This document shows positions 40,884 to 48,953 of a stretch of 64,000 bases of DNA, one piece after another. A program made the position numbers and the translations under genes. The notes below the pieces were generated by a model. The model saw only the letters and a program-made list of their open reading frames with translations. It did no database searches and was not told where the DNA came from. The DNA is from SAR202 cluster bacterium (GTDB lineage: Bacteria > Chloroflexota > Dehalococcoidia > Lucifugimonadales > UBA2985). Positions within the stretch are counted from its first letter, which is position 1. Each line of letters opens with the position of its first letter. The stretch spans positions 1-64,000 of the forward strand of contig VFHP01000013.1 of assembly GCA_009391535.1 (NCBI GenBank). The letters are read 5' to 3'.

Positions 40884-42987
40884 CAGAATTTTGAATCAAA
40901 TCAATATAATTGGCGAAATCTTGAGCCTGATCATCATCCAGCCCATACCATCCAATGTCAGAATGTGAGATCATAGGGTAGGACTCCAAGGCTTTGTCAT
41001 ACCTATCTGAGAAGCTGTTATTCTCCTCGTATTTAGGAACCTCGGTGGTCGCCCAGTGCTCCAGCTTAAACAGTTGTTCACAAGTGTATTCGTTCTCTGT
41101 GATGTCGGCACAGTGCTCTTTCCACTCAGCATGAATCTTCTTGAGATCATTATCAGTAGTGGTAAGTTCAACCGCTTTAGCAATCCGTTGACCTGATCGT
41201 TCCTTTGAGATTTCAGGTTTGTTACGGTGCTTGTTGAGTATTTCATAATTCTCTTCAATAAGCTCATTTATGTATCGCACAATTAGCTTGCTGCCGTTAC
41301 GCCAACCGTCTCTTTCGCTAAGCTTCTTATTCTTAGCTACAGAAGGCTTGACCAAGAAGATCTTGTAGTCATTAATGCTATCGGCGTGCTGAGCAATTGT
41401 CCTAAGCTTACTTTGCAAAGCAGATATATGAATGGAGCGATAGTAGTCCTCAAATTTCAAGTACACTTCACCCCTAGACTCCTCAATATAATAGGCGTCT
41501 TCTTCTTTTACACTGATCTTACACTCTACAAAATGACCTGCCTCATGGTCATAAACCTGACCCTGAACACTAGCTCCACCACCGCTGTAAGAATAGTTAC
41601 GAACAGGTTTAGGTAGGGTAGACGTAAGGATGCAGTCTTCAACCTCAGCTCCACCAAGAAGCTCAAGAAAAGCGTTGGCGGCATTTGGATTATCCTCAAG
41701 GTCTCCAGCGTGGAACATATAGCCAGAGAACTCTCTCTGCTCTTTAATATATTCCCTAATACGGCTGAGTCCACCTCTTGGGAGATCGTCAATAATGATT
41801 GTAGTATCGTGACGAAGGTTAATCTTGGTGGCGTGATCTGTCTCAATCTTTTGTCGCCACTGACTTTTGTAATAATGTTTTACGGAAATCAATTCACCAA
41901 CTTCAATTTGTTCCAAACCGCTATCCCACAACGCCTCGCCGTTATATGAGATCGAGTTATCCAGAGAATCCATTACGGACTTCAGGGATTGACATTGATT
42001 ACAAAGATTGAGGTACTGACGACGAGCCTTGTACAAAGTAGGTTGTTGCTGAACCTGTCGTTCCATATCAACGGCAAGCTCAAGACTCATCTCCGTTATA
42101 ATATTCTTAATAGCCTGTTTTGTCACCGCATTATATGACAGAGCTTCCCTACTAGGAGTGATATCAACATCACCAATGTCTACATATATACGGAGACCAC
42201 GAGACCGATCAAGGAAATTGTACGCCTCGGAGTCTTCATCAGCAATTGGCCAGCTCCAGACATCATCAGCGTCGAGTGGGTAGGCAATCTGCCCCATGAT
42301 CACAAAATTTCTACTTTCGCGCTTTACGAACTCGAAGTTAGAGCCGGAGAGAATTACTTCTTTGGTAGCCGTTGAGATCTCCTTGCCAATCATCTTGGGG
42401 GCGACATTAAAGAAGGCATATAGTTCAGAAGCCTCTCTCTCAAAATCGTAAATATCTTCCTCTTTTACCGGCATTGAAACTTTGAGACCGTCAGGCTCAT
42501 CGGTTACGGTTTCATCAAGGAGAGAAAAGACTGGCGAGCCATCTTCATTCATGAACGCTGAGTATACACGGGCAACCCCATTGAGATATGCTTCTACGGT
42601 GAACTGGTCGCAGTATGCAAAAGGAGCTTTACTTCCCAGACCTAGGCAACCCACCGCATCATTACTATCATTGCGGGTGCTACGGAAGTATGTCGTGTAA
42701 AGAGACATGCACTCAGAGTGAGTCATGCTTGTGCCATAGTCCCTGACATAGAAAACAGGGTCGAGACGGGTAGGAAGATGCACGTCAAACGGACAATCAA
42801 TCATACCTGCGTCTACATGGGAGTCGTAAGCGTTTGTAGACAGCTCACGAATAACAGCTTTGACCTTGTTGGAGTAAAGGCCGTCAGAGAGAATGAAGAA
42901 AGCCTTAGCAGATGCTTCAATGCTAAAACTGGAATCTTCCAGAACGCCAGACTTTTCAATATTTTTTACTTGGGTGTGAAGTTTCAT
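40873..42987 (-). CDS. rIIA: rIIA-like protein with GHKL ATPase domain
   Basis: The 704-residue product begins like T4 rIIA: a GHKL-type ATPase domain with AVIRELSTNAYDSHVDAG (Glu48, Asn52), VRDYGTSMTHSECM and GCLGLGSKAPFAYCDQF. The C-terminal 400 residues are long, acidic and helical. rIIA and rIIB together are needed in T4 for growth on lambda lysogens; the ATPase fold is known in the family. It has its own strong promoter 43 bases upstream and stands before rIIB. Confidence 0.9.
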   Translation of the reverse strand: MKLHTQVKNIEKSGVLEDSSFSIEASAKAFFILSDGLYSNKVKAVIRELSTNAYDSHVDAGMIDCPFDVHLPTRLDPVFYVRDYGTSMTHSECMSLYTTYFRSTRNDSNDAVGCLGLGSKAPFAYCDQFTVEAYLNGVARVYSAFMNEDGSPVFSLLDETVTDEPDGLKVSMPVKEEDIYDFEREASELYAFFNVAPKMIGKEISTATKEVILSGSNFEFVKRESRNFVIMGQIAYPLDADDVWSWPIADEDSEAYNFLDRSRGLRIYVDIGDVDITPSREALSYNAVTKQAIKNIITEMSLELAVDMERQVQQQPTLYKARRQYLNLCNQCQSLKSVMDSLDNSISYNGEALWDSGLEQIEVGELISVKHYYKSQWRQKIETDHATKINLRHDTTIIIDDLPRGGLSRIREYIKEQREFSGYMFHAGDLEDNPNAANAFLELLGGAEVEDCILTSTLPKPVRNYSYSGGGASVQGQVYDHEAGHFVECKISVKEEDAYYIEESRGEVYLKFEDYYRSIHISALQSKLRTIAQHADSINDYKIFLVKPSVAKNKKLSERDGWRNGSKLIVRYINELIEENYEILNKHRNKPEISKERSGQRIAKAVELTTTDNDLKKIHAEWKEHCADITENEYTCEQLFKLEHWATTEVPKYEENNSFSDRYDKALESYPMISHSDIGWYGLDDDQAQDFANYIDLIQNSVDK

Positions 42988-43030
42988 TTTGCTATCCTTT
43001 TTACTTTGCTAGTTTGCTAACGATGCGTTT

Positions 43031-43058
43031 ATTATACAGTACTTATCGGTTTTGTCAA
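43031..43058 (-). promoter_or_regulatory. Promoter of rIIA with CCGATA in spacer
   Basis: TTGACA at 43053-43058 and TATAAT at 43031-43036, spacer 16 with ACCGATA beginning 3 bases after the -35 box. Confidence 0.88.
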
Positions 43059-43094
43059 CCCCAAACTTTAAAAAATTTTCAGAAATAATCCATA

Positions 43095-43370
43095 TTAATA
43101 CGTGGCCAGTAGAAAACAGTTAACAAGGACAACCGCAGACATCACCACACAGAGAGTGACCATGAAATTAGGCGTAACCTTTTTCCAGAAAACAATAATG
43201 CCCAGTAATCCTATAAGCTTTGGTGTCCACATTCCACCGGGAATATAGTCCATTGCAATTTGCATGATTGGGTTGCCTTCAGCGATGAATGGGAACCTTA
43301 TCACATATTCTGTAACAAATAGATCGGCAATTACAAGCATTGTGAAACATGTATACATGCCCGTTTTCAT
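43095..43370 (-). CDS. Small membrane protein, DUF5658-like layout
   Basis: The 91-residue product has three hydrophobic segments: GMYTCFTMLVIADLFVTEYV, a middle WTPKLIGLLGIIVFW and a final FMVTLCVVMSAVVLVNCFLL. The first carries Asp and Thr in a pattern (ADLFVTEYVI, then EGNPIMQ) that resembles the DUF5658 group of small membrane proteins. The only plus-strand gene, at 53837, shows a similar TADMWLT segment. Function unknown. Confidence 0.6.
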   Translation of the reverse strand: MKTGMYTCFTMLVIADLFVTEYVIRFPFIAEGNPIMQIAMDYIPGGMWTPKLIGLLGIIVFWKKVTPNFMVTLCVVMSAVVLVNCFLLATY

Positions 43371-43390
43371 TTATCAACCCTAGACTTAAA

Positions 43391-43603
43391 TTATTCTGAA
43401 AAAAAATCAATAGTGCTATCAAGATAGTGGATAGTGTCCTTGATGAGGCCTATTAGATTTGAAAGCTCTACTGGGGTTACTTCTACACCACTCTCTGCCA
43501 TAACATTTCTAATGGCTACAGGATCTTGACTTATCTCGGATATGAGTTTATCTCTGTTTTCTAAAACAAAGCTAAGCCATTCACGCTTATTCATCTGTCT
43601 CAT
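43391..43603 (-). CDS. Small helical protein
   Basis: The product is about 70 residues (starts possible at 43618, 43603 and 43594). It contains WLSFVLENRDKLISEI and a segment AESGVEVTPVELSNLIGLI that resembles AEEGIEMTPRQVDEYVVLL in the gene at 52735, suggesting distant paralogues. It overlaps the end of the zinc-ribbon gene upstream. Function unknown. Confidence 0.55.
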   Translation of the reverse strand: MRQMNKREWLSFVLENRDKLISEISQDPVAIRNVMAESGVEVTPVELSNLIGLIKDTIHYLDSTIDFFSE

Positions 43604-43766
43604 TGATCTTCTTTCCATTTTTATCTACGGTAATCCACCCGCACCCTTCACACAGGCAGAAATACTTTTCATTGTTTCTAACGATCCCTGCAAAATCATT
43701 TTCCATCGCTTCCTCTTCGCTGCCTGAAAAAAGCTCCAAGCAACAGTCATAACAAAAGTTAGCCAT
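43587..43766 (-). CDS. 59-residue zinc-binding protein
   Basis: The frame from ATG 43766 gives MANFCYDCCLELFSG, an acidic middle, and YFCLCEGCGWITVD, so Cys pairs CxxCC and CxCxxC likely bind zinc. A promoter of the main family lies 37 bases upstream (43804-43831), which supports expression. It overlaps the next gene by 17 bases. Function unknown. Confidence 0.65.
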   Translation of the reverse strand: MANFCYDCCLELFSGSEEEAMENDFAGIVRNNEKYFCLCEGCGWITVDKNGKKINETDE

Positions 43767-43793
43767 TGGTCAGGCTCCATAGGTAAAATATAT

Positions 43794-44003
43794 TCATGGC
43801 TTTATTGTACTATATGTATCGTCAATGTCAAGAAGGTTCTTTAAGTTTTTTTGAGCAAAATCAAATAAAAACAAAGGGAGAACCACAAGTATAGATCCTT
43901 CAAAAGGCATTTGAATGGTAAAAAGTATGGACATTAACGCAATGAACGGCTTGTCTGTAATTTTCACTAGGCTAATATTTCCATATTTTTCCAGAACCAA
44001 CAT
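43794..44003 (-). CDS. Small membrane protein
   Basis: The 69-residue product has a hydrophobic stretch PFIALMSILFTIQM and a second GSILVVLPLFLFDFAQ, then a polar end. It overlaps the secreted nuclease-fold gene by 32 bases. Its last codons contain the promoter of the next gene. The ribosome site is weak, so the call is moderate. Confidence 0.5.
   Translation of the reverse strand: MLVLEKYGNISLVKITDKPFIALMSILFTIQMPFEGSILVVLPLFLFDFAQKNLKNLLDIDDTYSTIKP
43804..43831 (-). promoter_or_regulatory. Promoter with ACGATA in spacer
   Basis: TTGACA at 43826-43831 and TACAAT at 43804-43809, spacer 16 containing GACGATA. It drives the 59-residue zinc-binding gene. Confidence 0.7.
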
Positions 44004-44391
44004 TTACCACAATGAACTTGTAGTTGAAGCCTCTTTCTCTGAGTTGGTTCACAACACCAAGAGCAGTGTTGTAATACTCATCATCTCCGTTCTTAAATAA
44101 TAAGATAAGTCCGGGATCTGAATTGGTGGCTATAGCGTAGCCAAGAGATTGACCTATGCCCTCTTCCCATTTTTGGCACCAGTCTACTTCGTATGATATA
44201 TTATTGCTTTTGTCGTATATATCTATACGTCTTCCGTCTGGCAAGATGTACTCAACGCCTTCCTCCTCAACGTTGAGAACACCCGCCACAAACTCAGCCC
44301 ATTGAGCCTCGTTGCTCCCTGAGTCTGGAGCATCTGTCTGGTTTAAATTTAGGAAAACCAAACAAAGTATACCAGCCAAATAATTTTTCAT
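43972..44391 (-). CDS. Secreted protein with restriction-nuclease-like fold
   Basis: The 139-residue product starts with a signal peptide (MKNYLAGILCLVFLNLNQ). The mature part has EYILPDGRRIDIYD, then YEVDWCQKWEEGIGQSLGYAIAT and PGLILLFK. The Asp, Glu-Val-Asp and Lys positions plus the IGQSLGYA helix fit a PD-(D/E)XK-like family often found in secreted or envelope proteins. It may degrade or bind DNA outside the cytoplasm; catalytic activity is not certain. Its ATG shares a base with the stop of the 44391 gene. Confidence 0.65.
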   Translation of the reverse strand: MKNYLAGILCLVFLNLNQTDAPDSGSNEAQWAEFVAGVLNVEEEGVEYILPDGRRIDIYDKSNNISYEVDWCQKWEEGIGQSLGYAIATNSDPGLILLFKNGDDEYYNTALGVVNQLRERGFNYKFIVVNVGSGKIWKY

Positions 44392-44570
44392 TATTCGGTA
44401 ACTCGGATACTGTCACCTACAATCCAAGACGCAGCTAACAGTACTACATTCTGAACAGTGGTCGGGTCGATAGTACCTTCGCCAAGAACGGTATCAGCAC
44501 AGATGACGATAACGCCAGCTACACCAACCCAAAAACGACGAGAGGCAAATAAAGCTTTAATCTTTCCCAT
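44391..44570 (-). CDS. 59-residue small membrane protein
   Basis: ATG at 44570 gives MGKIKALFASRRFWVGVAGV and a second hydrophobic part TTVQNVVLLAASWIVGDSI, with a hinge of TIDPTT. Two membrane segments and a basic start resemble small phage holins or superinfection proteins. AGGA lies 8-10 bases upstream. It is coupled by TAATG to the following gene. Confidence 0.65.
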   Translation of the reverse strand: MGKIKALFASRRFWVGVAGVIVICADTVLGEGTIDPTTVQNVVLLAASWIVGDSIRVTE

Positions 44571-44598
44571 ATTCTATCCTTAAACCTCCTAAAAACAA

Positions 44599-45822
44599 TT
44601 AAACAGGAGAGCCTTTCCAGCCCTCCAACAACAATCTCAAAGCGTTGCCGCCTAAGAATTTACTAATAGCTTCATCTCTATGTCCTGTTGCCTGAAGATA
44701 TTTTGTTATCCTAGGCATCTGTGAAGCGTCTACAATTTCATCTGGCGGGTCTGTGAATCCGTCAAAGTCTGTACCTATACTGACGACATCTTCACCCGCC
44801 ACATTTGTCATGTGGCTCATCGTTTCTTCTATATATTTTAAGCCAAGGTCTGTGGTGTGAGGAGTGAGCCAGTAGTTCATGAAAATAATACCAACAACTC
44901 CACCATTATCAGCTAGCCACTTTAGTTCCCAATCGTGTAGGTTGTAGGTATTTCTGTTAACGCCAAATGCTCCTGAGTGTGTAGCTAATATACACTGTTT
45001 TTTCTTGTGGTGGGAAGCTATGTCATATATTCTTTTCCTTGCACTTAACGTGCAGTGTGATATATCTATCAACATTCCTAGATCTAACATTTTTTCAACA
45101 ACAGCTTCACCTCTGGATGTAAGACCTAGCGTCTCATCCCATTTTGATAATAGCCCTTTCCAGTCGCCGTGATTAAAAGCGTACTCAGGCCATGGAAAAA
45201 CTGGGTTAACACATGCATTGGGGTAGAAGTGTGCTAAGGTTAAATATGCAACACCTCTGTTGTTTAATATGTCTAAGTTTTCCAGCATCTGCGCTCTACC
45301 GTGTAGACCTCTTTTAATATCGTCGGGATAGTCAGATGCAGATTTTGTTTCTAGTGAGTGCGCGCCTTCAACCGAATGGATGAGGCAGAACAAGTCGTCC
45401 TTTAATGCTTTCTTGAGATCTCTGGGATTTCGGCATATCTTAATTTTCTTCGGTTCTTGACTAGCGTTCCAAGAAAGAACCTGCTCTTCAACATCGTCTA
45501 ACACTGTCATTATAGCGTTGAAGTAGGGTGACTTGTAGATTTTCTTTTTAACTCTCGGGGCTAGGTTTATTAACCATCTAGCAAGCCTCATGTCGCTATA
45601 CCAGCCACCTTCAGGTACGTATGCCGTAGATAATATAATATCTGTACCACCTTCAATCAATAAAGGGAAGGAAGCTCTGTTGCTGAGCGGCCAGAATTTA
45701 CGCTTAAATAGTTCCGCTAAAAACTTTTTACGTCTAGAGCCTAGGTCTCTATGAAATATAGAAGCTTTTATACATGGGTGTGTATGCAAGTCCACGACCA
45801 CCGAATCTTCGTGTAATCCCAT
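44599..45822 (-). CDS. Membrane dipeptidase (renal dipeptidase, M19 family)
   Basis: The 407-residue product has the binuclear zinc ligands of the M19 family: DLHTH at residues 11-15, HSVEGAHSL, MLIDISHCTLS, ATHSGAFGVNRN, and IGTDFDGF near residue 320, closing with KFLGGNALRLL. Members cleave dipeptides, often with D-residues, or other small amides. No signal peptide is seen, although a two-helix membrane protein is encoded next to it, one base upstream. Phage M19 peptidases are rare; it may recycle cell-wall peptides or act on a signalling compound. Confidence 0.88.
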   Translation of the reverse strand: MGLHEDSVVVDLHTHPCIKASIFHRDLGSRRKKFLAELFKRKFWPLSNRASFPLLIEGGTDIILSTAYVPEGGWYSDMRLARWLINLAPRVKKKIYKSPYFNAIMTVLDDVEEQVLSWNASQEPKKIKICRNPRDLKKALKDDLFCLIHSVEGAHSLETKSASDYPDDIKRGLHGRAQMLENLDILNNRGVAYLTLAHFYPNACVNPVFPWPEYAFNHGDWKGLLSKWDETLGLTSRGEAVVEKMLDLGMLIDISHCTLSARKRIYDIASHHKKKQCILATHSGAFGVNRNTYNLHDWELKWLADNGGVVGIIFMNYWLTPHTTDLGLKYIEETMSHMTNVAGEDVVSIGTDFDGFTDPPDEIVDASQMPRITKYLQATGHRDEAISKFLGGNALRLLLEGWKGSPV

Positions 45823-45823
45823 T

Positions 45824-46174
45824 TTAGAACAGCCCTTTAATCTTTTCTAATAAACCATCTGTTGTTCCACCACCGACACCCTTAAAGATAACCAGATATG
45901 CTATTATAGCACCGGCAATGATAAAAAACAACCATTTTCTCTTAGACGCCACAGCATAAATTTTTTCCTTAACTGCATTTATCCGTTCTATTCGCCAGTT
46001 TCGTCGTGATTCTTTTCTTTTCTCTCTCCACTCTCTACGTCTTTCCTTCTTTTCCTGATTAGTCATGTTCAAGTAATCAGGTTCAGGTTCGTCTATCTCT
46101 GGAGGAGTCTTTAGAAAGATGTTGTAGACTACAATTAAAGCTGCTAATACTACAGCCGCTAACACATAAAACAT
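45824..46174 (-). CDS. Two-helix membrane protein with basic coiled linker
   Basis: The 116-residue product has a first transmembrane segment at residues 2-21 (FYVLAAVVLAALIVVYNIFL), a long highly charged helix rich in Arg, Glu and Lys (EKKERRREWREKRKESRR), and a second segment KWLFFIIAGAIIAYLVIF. It lies one base before the M19 gene in the same frame order, so the two are probably made together. No family recognised. Confidence 0.65.
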   Translation of the reverse strand: MFYVLAAVVLAALIVVYNIFLKTPPEIDEPEPDYLNMTNQEKKERRREWREKRKESRRNWRIERINAVKEKIYAVASKRKWLFFIIAGAIIAYLVIFKGVGGGTTDGLLEKIKGLF

Positions 46175-46184
46175 TAAGCTCTCA

Positions 46185-46592
46185 TTAAACCTCTACCTTT
46201 AAAGTTGTATCTAGTTTACCTTTGAGGTAGACTCTCATCTGATCCCCTTTGATTGATATAAACCAACTGCCTTCTCCCTCTGCCCCTATTTTGGTTTTTG
46301 CAAAGAGGTCTGTTGGGTTGTCTCGGTATCCGCTAAAAACGGTGACTCTTCCCATTTGCCAGCCGTTTACTACCCAGTCTTCCTGCGCCCAGCCCGCTGG
46401 ACTATTGTAAGATCTATATATCTTAACCTTTTCTTTTTCTATGTTAGTAGGTCTTCCGTAGTGTGCATACAAGCACTCTAGTATAGACCTGTCTGAAGGG
46501 AAGCTGTTTCCCTGTTTTTTAACGGTCTTCTTGACGTTTTTGTTCTTGATGGGTTGGTGCATGGTAGCAACTCCGCTGCTAGTGCTCATCAT
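46185..46592 (-). CDS. Unknown protein
   Basis: The 135-residue product has a basic start (IKNKNVKKTVKKQG) and a beta-rich body with YGRPTNIEKEKVKIYRSYNSPAGWAQEDWVVNGWQMGRVTVFSGYRD and GEGSWFISIKGDQMRVYLKG. No family recognised. It shares one base with the gene before it. Confidence 0.6.
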   Translation of the reverse strand: MMSTSSGVATMHQPIKNKNVKKTVKKQGNSFPSDRSILECLYAHYGRPTNIEKEKVKIYRSYNSPAGWAQEDWVVNGWQMGRVTVFSGYRDNPTDLFAKTKIGAEGEGSWFISIKGDQMRVYLKGKLDTTLKVEV

Positions 46593-46882
46593 TACTTCCT
46601 TCTTGTGATATTAAATTCAAGTGTTTCTGGGTAGTCCTCTTTAAGTTCCCAACTAGTGTTAAAGCTTTTCGCCTTATCGTCTAGTGAGAATATATACTCT
46701 GGGCTGTCCCATTCATTCCAAATGTAAACTTTTTCTCTGTTTACCTCAACATCATCTATTGAGGTTTTAAGTGCTCTTGATATTGCCCTCACTAACGGAC
46801 TTTTTGAGGGGTCTGATTCTGCTCGTTTTGTATCGTGTTTTGTTACCTTAATGAGAATCTTGTCAGGCACTTGTTTCTCCAT
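46592..46882 (-). CDS. Unknown small protein
   Basis: The 96-residue frame from ATG 46882 gives a mixed alpha/beta protein with VNREKVYIWNEWDSPEYIFSLDD. Its ATG overlaps the TATAAT box of the promoter at 46881, so a transcript from that promoter would begin inside the frame. A GTG at 46870, preceded by GGAG, is a possible start; alternatively it is read from a further upstream promoter. No family recognised. Confidence 0.55.
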   Translation of the reverse strand: MEKQVPDKILIKVTKHDTKRAESDPSKSPLVRAISRALKTSIDDVEVNREKVYIWNEWDSPEYIFSLDDKAKSFNTSWELKEDYPETLEFNITRRK

Positions 46883-46908
46883 TATAGTATAAAAAACCTA
46901 GTTGTCAA
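46881..46908 (-). promoter_or_regulatory. Promoter overlapping a start codon
   Basis: TTGACA at 46903-46908 and TATAAT at 46881-46886, spacer 16, no CCGATA. The final AT of the -10 box is part of the ATG at 46882. Confidence 0.7.
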
Positions 46909-46934
46909 TAGAAGCCTGTGCGGGACTTGATAAA

Positions 46935-47393
46935 TTAGTTAACTTTTATTACTTTAGGTTGCTTCTCTTCGGGGATATTCTCCTCAAGAGTTACTGTAAG
47001 CAGACCATCATTAAATTCTGCGGACTTAACCTCCACATGCTCCCCAAGCTTAAAGTCTCGCTTGAACTTACGTGTGGCTATGCCCTTATGTACATGTACA
47101 TGATCTTCACTATGTTCAGAGTGACCGGAAGCTGCAATAGAAAGAATACCTTCCTCGACTACTACATTCAGGTCGTCCTTGCTATATCCAGCCAAGGCAA
47201 CCTCAACAAGAGTGGTCTTGTCCTTCTGAATTATATTATATGGGGGAAAGTTACTATTAACCTGACTTGTGTAAACTAGCTGGTTGAATAGTCTGTCTAA
47301 ACCAATGGTACTACGAAAGAACTCATTAAATAGTTTATCGTGCAGAGTTGGCGTCTCTTTCCCTTTGTGGGAAAAATTTTTAATTACGTTCAT
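46935..47393 (-). CDS. Small heat shock protein (HSP20/alpha-crystallin)
   Basis: The 152-residue product has the alpha-crystallin domain: FPPYNIIQKDKTTLVEVALAGYSKDDLNVVVEEGILSIAA, then RKFKRDFKLGEHVEVKSAEFNDGLLTVTLEENIPEE, with the conserved GxLTV-like motif and C-terminal IKV-type tail. It holds unfolded proteins. HSP20 is known from several T4-like marine phages. It lies after the tmRNA gene; both deal with protein quality. Confidence 0.9.
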   Translation of the reverse strand: MNVIKNFSHKGKETPTLHDKLFNEFFRSTIGLDRLFNQLVYTSQVNSNFPPYNIIQKDKTTLVEVALAGYSKDDLNVVVEEGILSIAASGHSEHSEDHVHVHKGIATRKFKRDFKLGEHVEVKSAEFNDGLLTVTLEENIPEEKQPKVIKVN

Positions 47394-47465
47394 ATCTTTT
47401 CTCCTTGTTAAAGCAAGATTAAAGTGCTACCCTCTTAGGCGTAGCTGTTTGCCCGCACAGGCAAG

Positions 47466-47803
47466 TGGAGGCGGCGGGAATCGAACCCGCGTCCAGTATA
47501 ATATCCACACTAGTATCTACATTGTTAGTCTATTGTAGTCGCACAAAAGACAAAGCTATCAGGAATTACCTGAATCAGACAAATTATTGCCATCACCCTC
47601 CTTTACTTCAAGTGAGAAAACTCTATCCGATTATCGGAGTCAGCGTAATTGGGTAAGAAGGTTTACGCAACCCCCTGCCGCTAAGCGGCTAGTGCGAAAT
47701 TCTTTTCGGCACTTAGAACTTTAATCGGTTTTTATACTGGCCTACCGATCAACCAGTCAATGCAACTAATACTTTTATTACCTGTCGATGCCTTTTCACC
47801 CCC
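47466..47803 (-). ncRNA. ssrA: Transfer-messenger RNA (tmRNA)
   Basis: On the minus strand the RNA begins GGGGGUG at 47803 and ends with a T-arm (GCGGG, loop UUCGAUU, CCCGC) and acceptor strand CGCCUCC plus A at 47466. The 7-base acceptor stem pairs with two G-U wobbles. CCA is not encoded (CUU follows). The middle has a reading frame GCC GAA AAG ... GCU UAG coding AEKNFALAA, with the typical ALAA end, and the stop sits in the loop of an AGCCGC/GCGGC hairpin. It would rescue stalled ribosomes and tag proteins for decay. Length 338 nt is normal. The 5' end is 18 bases downstream of a HAD gene. Confidence 0.93.
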
Positions 47804-47821
47804 TTGTTAAAATATAATCAG

Positions 47822-48262
47822 TTAGCTTACGAAACTGTCCCAATAAGCCTTTTGTTCTTCTGTGTAATTTCCGTACTTATCCTTACCTTCTAGAGCCTTG
47901 ACCTCTTTCCAAACTTGATTCCATCCCTCATGTGTGTCAGCTTCGACTCTAGCCGCCTTATCGTCTATATACAAGACGCCTGCGGGTTTACCCATATATG
48001 CATGGTGGTACTTGACACCGTGTTTATTAAGCCACTCGACCCACTCGGCGTATCCAGCTTCATACATTTGGTTGATGTTGCCCTGCTTTCTCTCGCCATA
48101 TCTAGCAGTGAACAATATGATCTCATATCCCATATCGTAAAGCTTGTTGACTTGATCAATACCGTGTTGTAGCGGTGGAGCTTTAGCGTACTCGCCACCG
48201 TTATCCTTTCCAGCAATTACGCCGTCACAATCTACGATTATCTTTTTTAGTGGGTCTCCCAT
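47822..48262 (-). CDS. HAD-superfamily phosphatase-like protein
   Basis: The 146-residue product starts KKIIVDCDGVIAGKDNGGEY (Asp-x-Asp motif), has EIILFTARYG (motif II) and VLYIDDKAARV (motif IV), and a short cap. It resembles small phage and capsule-cluster HAD proteins that act on sugar phosphates or polynucleotide ends. The substrate is open. Start ATG at 48262 lies one base after the stop of the 48264 gene; tmRNA follows. Confidence 0.78.
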   Translation of the reverse strand: MGDPLKKIIVDCDGVIAGKDNGGEYAKAPPLQHGIDQVNKLYDMGYEIILFTARYGERKQGNINQMYEAGYAEWVEWLNKHGVKYHHAYMGKPAGVLYIDDKAARVEADTHEGWNQVWKEVKALEGKDKYGNYTEEQKAYWDSFVS

Positions 48263-48263
48263 C

Positions 48264-48434
48264 TCACGTTTCCTCTCTAATTTCTATTTTATCTAATCGG
48301 TCAAGAAGTTTACCGATAATATCAAAAACTTCTGTGTGGTTCTCACTTTTTAATTTTGACATCTCCGCTTCAGTGAGTTGTATATTATATTTAAGTGGTG
48401 ATGTGTTTGACTGTTTAAATTCATATATTCTCAT
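48264..48434 (-). CDS. 56-residue charged protein
   Basis: ATG at 48434, 3 bases after tRNA-Arg ends, opens MRIYEFKQSNTSPLKYNIQL and continues as a charged helix (LLDRLDKIEIREET). Its stop is one base before the HAD gene ATG. Function unknown. Confidence 0.55.
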   Translation of the reverse strand: MRIYEFKQSNTSPLKYNIQLTEAEMSKLKSENHTEVFDIIGKLLDRLDKIEIREET

Positions 48435-48437
48435 AAG

Positions 48438-48511
48438 TAACCCTGACAGGATTTGAACCTGTAACCTACGGTTTAGAAGACCGTTGCTCTATCCGATTGA
48501 GCTACAGGGTC
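48438..48511 (-). tRNA. tRNA-Arg (anticodon UCU)
   Basis: A 74-base cloverleaf on the minus strand: acceptor GACCCTG with CAGGGTT (first pair G-U), D-arm with GCTC/GAGC, anticodon stem ACGGT/ACCGT around CTTCTAA, and T-arm ACAGG-TTCAAAT-CCTGT. Anticodon UCU reads AGA and AGG. CCA is not encoded. Confidence 0.92.
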
Positions 48512-48526
48512 TCTAATCGTAGTGTG

Positions 48527-48784
48527 TTAAAATGGAGGTTCTTCCTCGTCTTCAGACCTTCCAAACCGTTCCTCAATTACTTCGAGCCTATCTTCTGCAT
48601 CAACAAGGGCATCTAAGGCCTCGTCTAGGTTAGACCAGAAATCTCCCGTGGAATGATCTCCAATACCAACACCATTGTTCATTAGGAGGTTCAATGAAAG
48701 CTCCGCTTTGTTTCTATCGGAAACCGCTTTGTGAAACAAGTAGTCTACAGCTTTAGTAAAATTGCTAGTGGATCTATTACGCAT
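48527..48784 (-). CDS. Conserved helical phage protein
   Basis: The 85-residue product has AELSLNLLMNNGVGIGDHSTGDFWSNLDEALDALVDAEDRLEVIE, a pattern I recognise from small uncharacterised proteins in many tailed phages (NxxGIGDH). It is acidic at the end (SEDEEEPPF). Function unknown. Confidence 0.68.
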   Translation of the reverse strand: MRNRSTSNFTKAVDYLFHKAVSDRNKAELSLNLLMNNGVGIGDHSTGDFWSNLDEALDALVDAEDRLEVIEERFGRSEDEEEPPF

Positions 48785-48785
48785 T

Positions 48786-48953
48786 TTATTTCCTGCTTAA
48801 ATTCCTGTGTTCATACTCAGATGCAACTAAACAAATCATAGCACATTGCCACAGTAGCATGTAGTCTATGTCAAGATCGGTAAAAAACTTTAGTGCATGT
48901 GGAATAACTATAATAAATGTATACCAAATGTACTTTGAGAGTCTTTTGATCAA
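48786..48953 (-). CDS. 55-residue membrane protein, TTG start
   Basis: The frame begins at TTG 48953 with AGGAG 6-10 bases upstream and overlaps the stop of the gene before it as TTGA. Two hydrophobic parts, WYTFIIVIPHALKFF and MLLWQCAMICLVA, suggest a small membrane protein. Function unknown. Confidence 0.5.
   Translation of the reverse strand: MIKRLSKYIWYTFIIVIPHALKFFTDLDIDYMLLWQCAMICLVASEYEHRNLSRK

Noticed and set aside
41526..41846. 106-codon frame inside rIIA
   Set aside because: It is an out-of-frame shadow of a well supported gene on the same strand.
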